Positions 6,633 through 6,654 of a stretch of DNA of 6,654 nucleotides are shown piece after piece (within the stretch, counting starts at the first letter, position 1; each line of letters begins with the position of its first letter). Both the position numbers and the translations under genes were made by a program. The notes under the pieces are model-generated. The model had not been told where the DNA came from, ran no database searches, and saw only the letters and a program-made list of their open reading frames with translations. The stretch comes from MED-G16 sp964467915 (GTDB taxonomy: Bacteria; Bacteroidota; Bacteroidia; Cytophagales; MED-G16), in assembly GCA_964467915.1 (NCBI GenBank), contig CAYXSW010000036.1:1-6654 (forward strand). Direction: 5' to 3'.

Positions 6633-6654
6633 CTGATTCAAAATGGTGGTTGTA

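Noticed and set aside
6643..6654. ATG at 6643 as the start of a next gene (Met-Val-Val-Val)
   Set aside because: Only four codons are visible, and the promoter upstream would leave almost no leader; not enough to call a gene.
1..6654. Search for CRISPR repeats, transposon ends, tRNA/rRNA, riboswitches and toxin-antitoxin or defence genes
   Set aside because: Nothing with the required repeats, structure or motifs was seen by eye. In particular, there is no glycine-riboswitch-like sequence ahead of gcvP in the 121-nt gap.

Overview
The window looks like an ordinary chromosomal stretch from an AT-rich member of the Bacteroidota or a close relative, possibly a marine lineage with a small genome. 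Four things point there: a long-form GroES-like protein with an inserted Pro/Trp-containing loop; a dihydroorotase with the N-terminal sequence DDQVHFREPG; a eukaryote-like ornithine aminotransferase; and intergenic matches to the Bacteroidota -7 promoter box TAnnTTTG, with no good Shine-Dalgarno sequences at the gene starts. The assignment comes from recognised sequence style, not from a database search.

Layout, left to right. (1) The 3' part of an ornithine aminotransferase gene on the + strand, cut by the window edge and ending at 700. (2) Three genes on the - strand, packed head to tail and probably co-transcribed from about 5160 down to 702. In transcription order they are gcvP (glycine decarboxylase P protein), rmuC (a membrane-anchored, nuclease-like protein) and a GroES-like co-chaperonin. 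The gaps are 30 and 11 nt, and the last gene ends one base from the convergent aminotransferase gene. (3) A 121-nt divergent promoter region (5138-5258). (4) A pyrC-like dihydroorotase gene on the + strand (5259-6596). (5) A short right-hand tail with a well-formed Bacteroidota-type promoter (6601-6632) that probably serves a gene beyond the edge.

The genes are housekeeping functions with no obvious shared pathway. Ornithine aminotransferase links arginine/ornithine to glutamate and proline, GcvP starts the glycine cleavage system, and dihydroorotase is the third step of pyrimidine synthesis. I see no mobile element, CRISPR array, phage gene, tRNA or rRNA, and no new defence or biosynthetic system. 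The points most worth a second look are the altered metal site of the dihydroorotase (Gln60 where the first His of the HxH motif is expected), the divergent GroES-like protein encoded away from any groEL, and the promoter-like symmetry between gcvP and pyrC.
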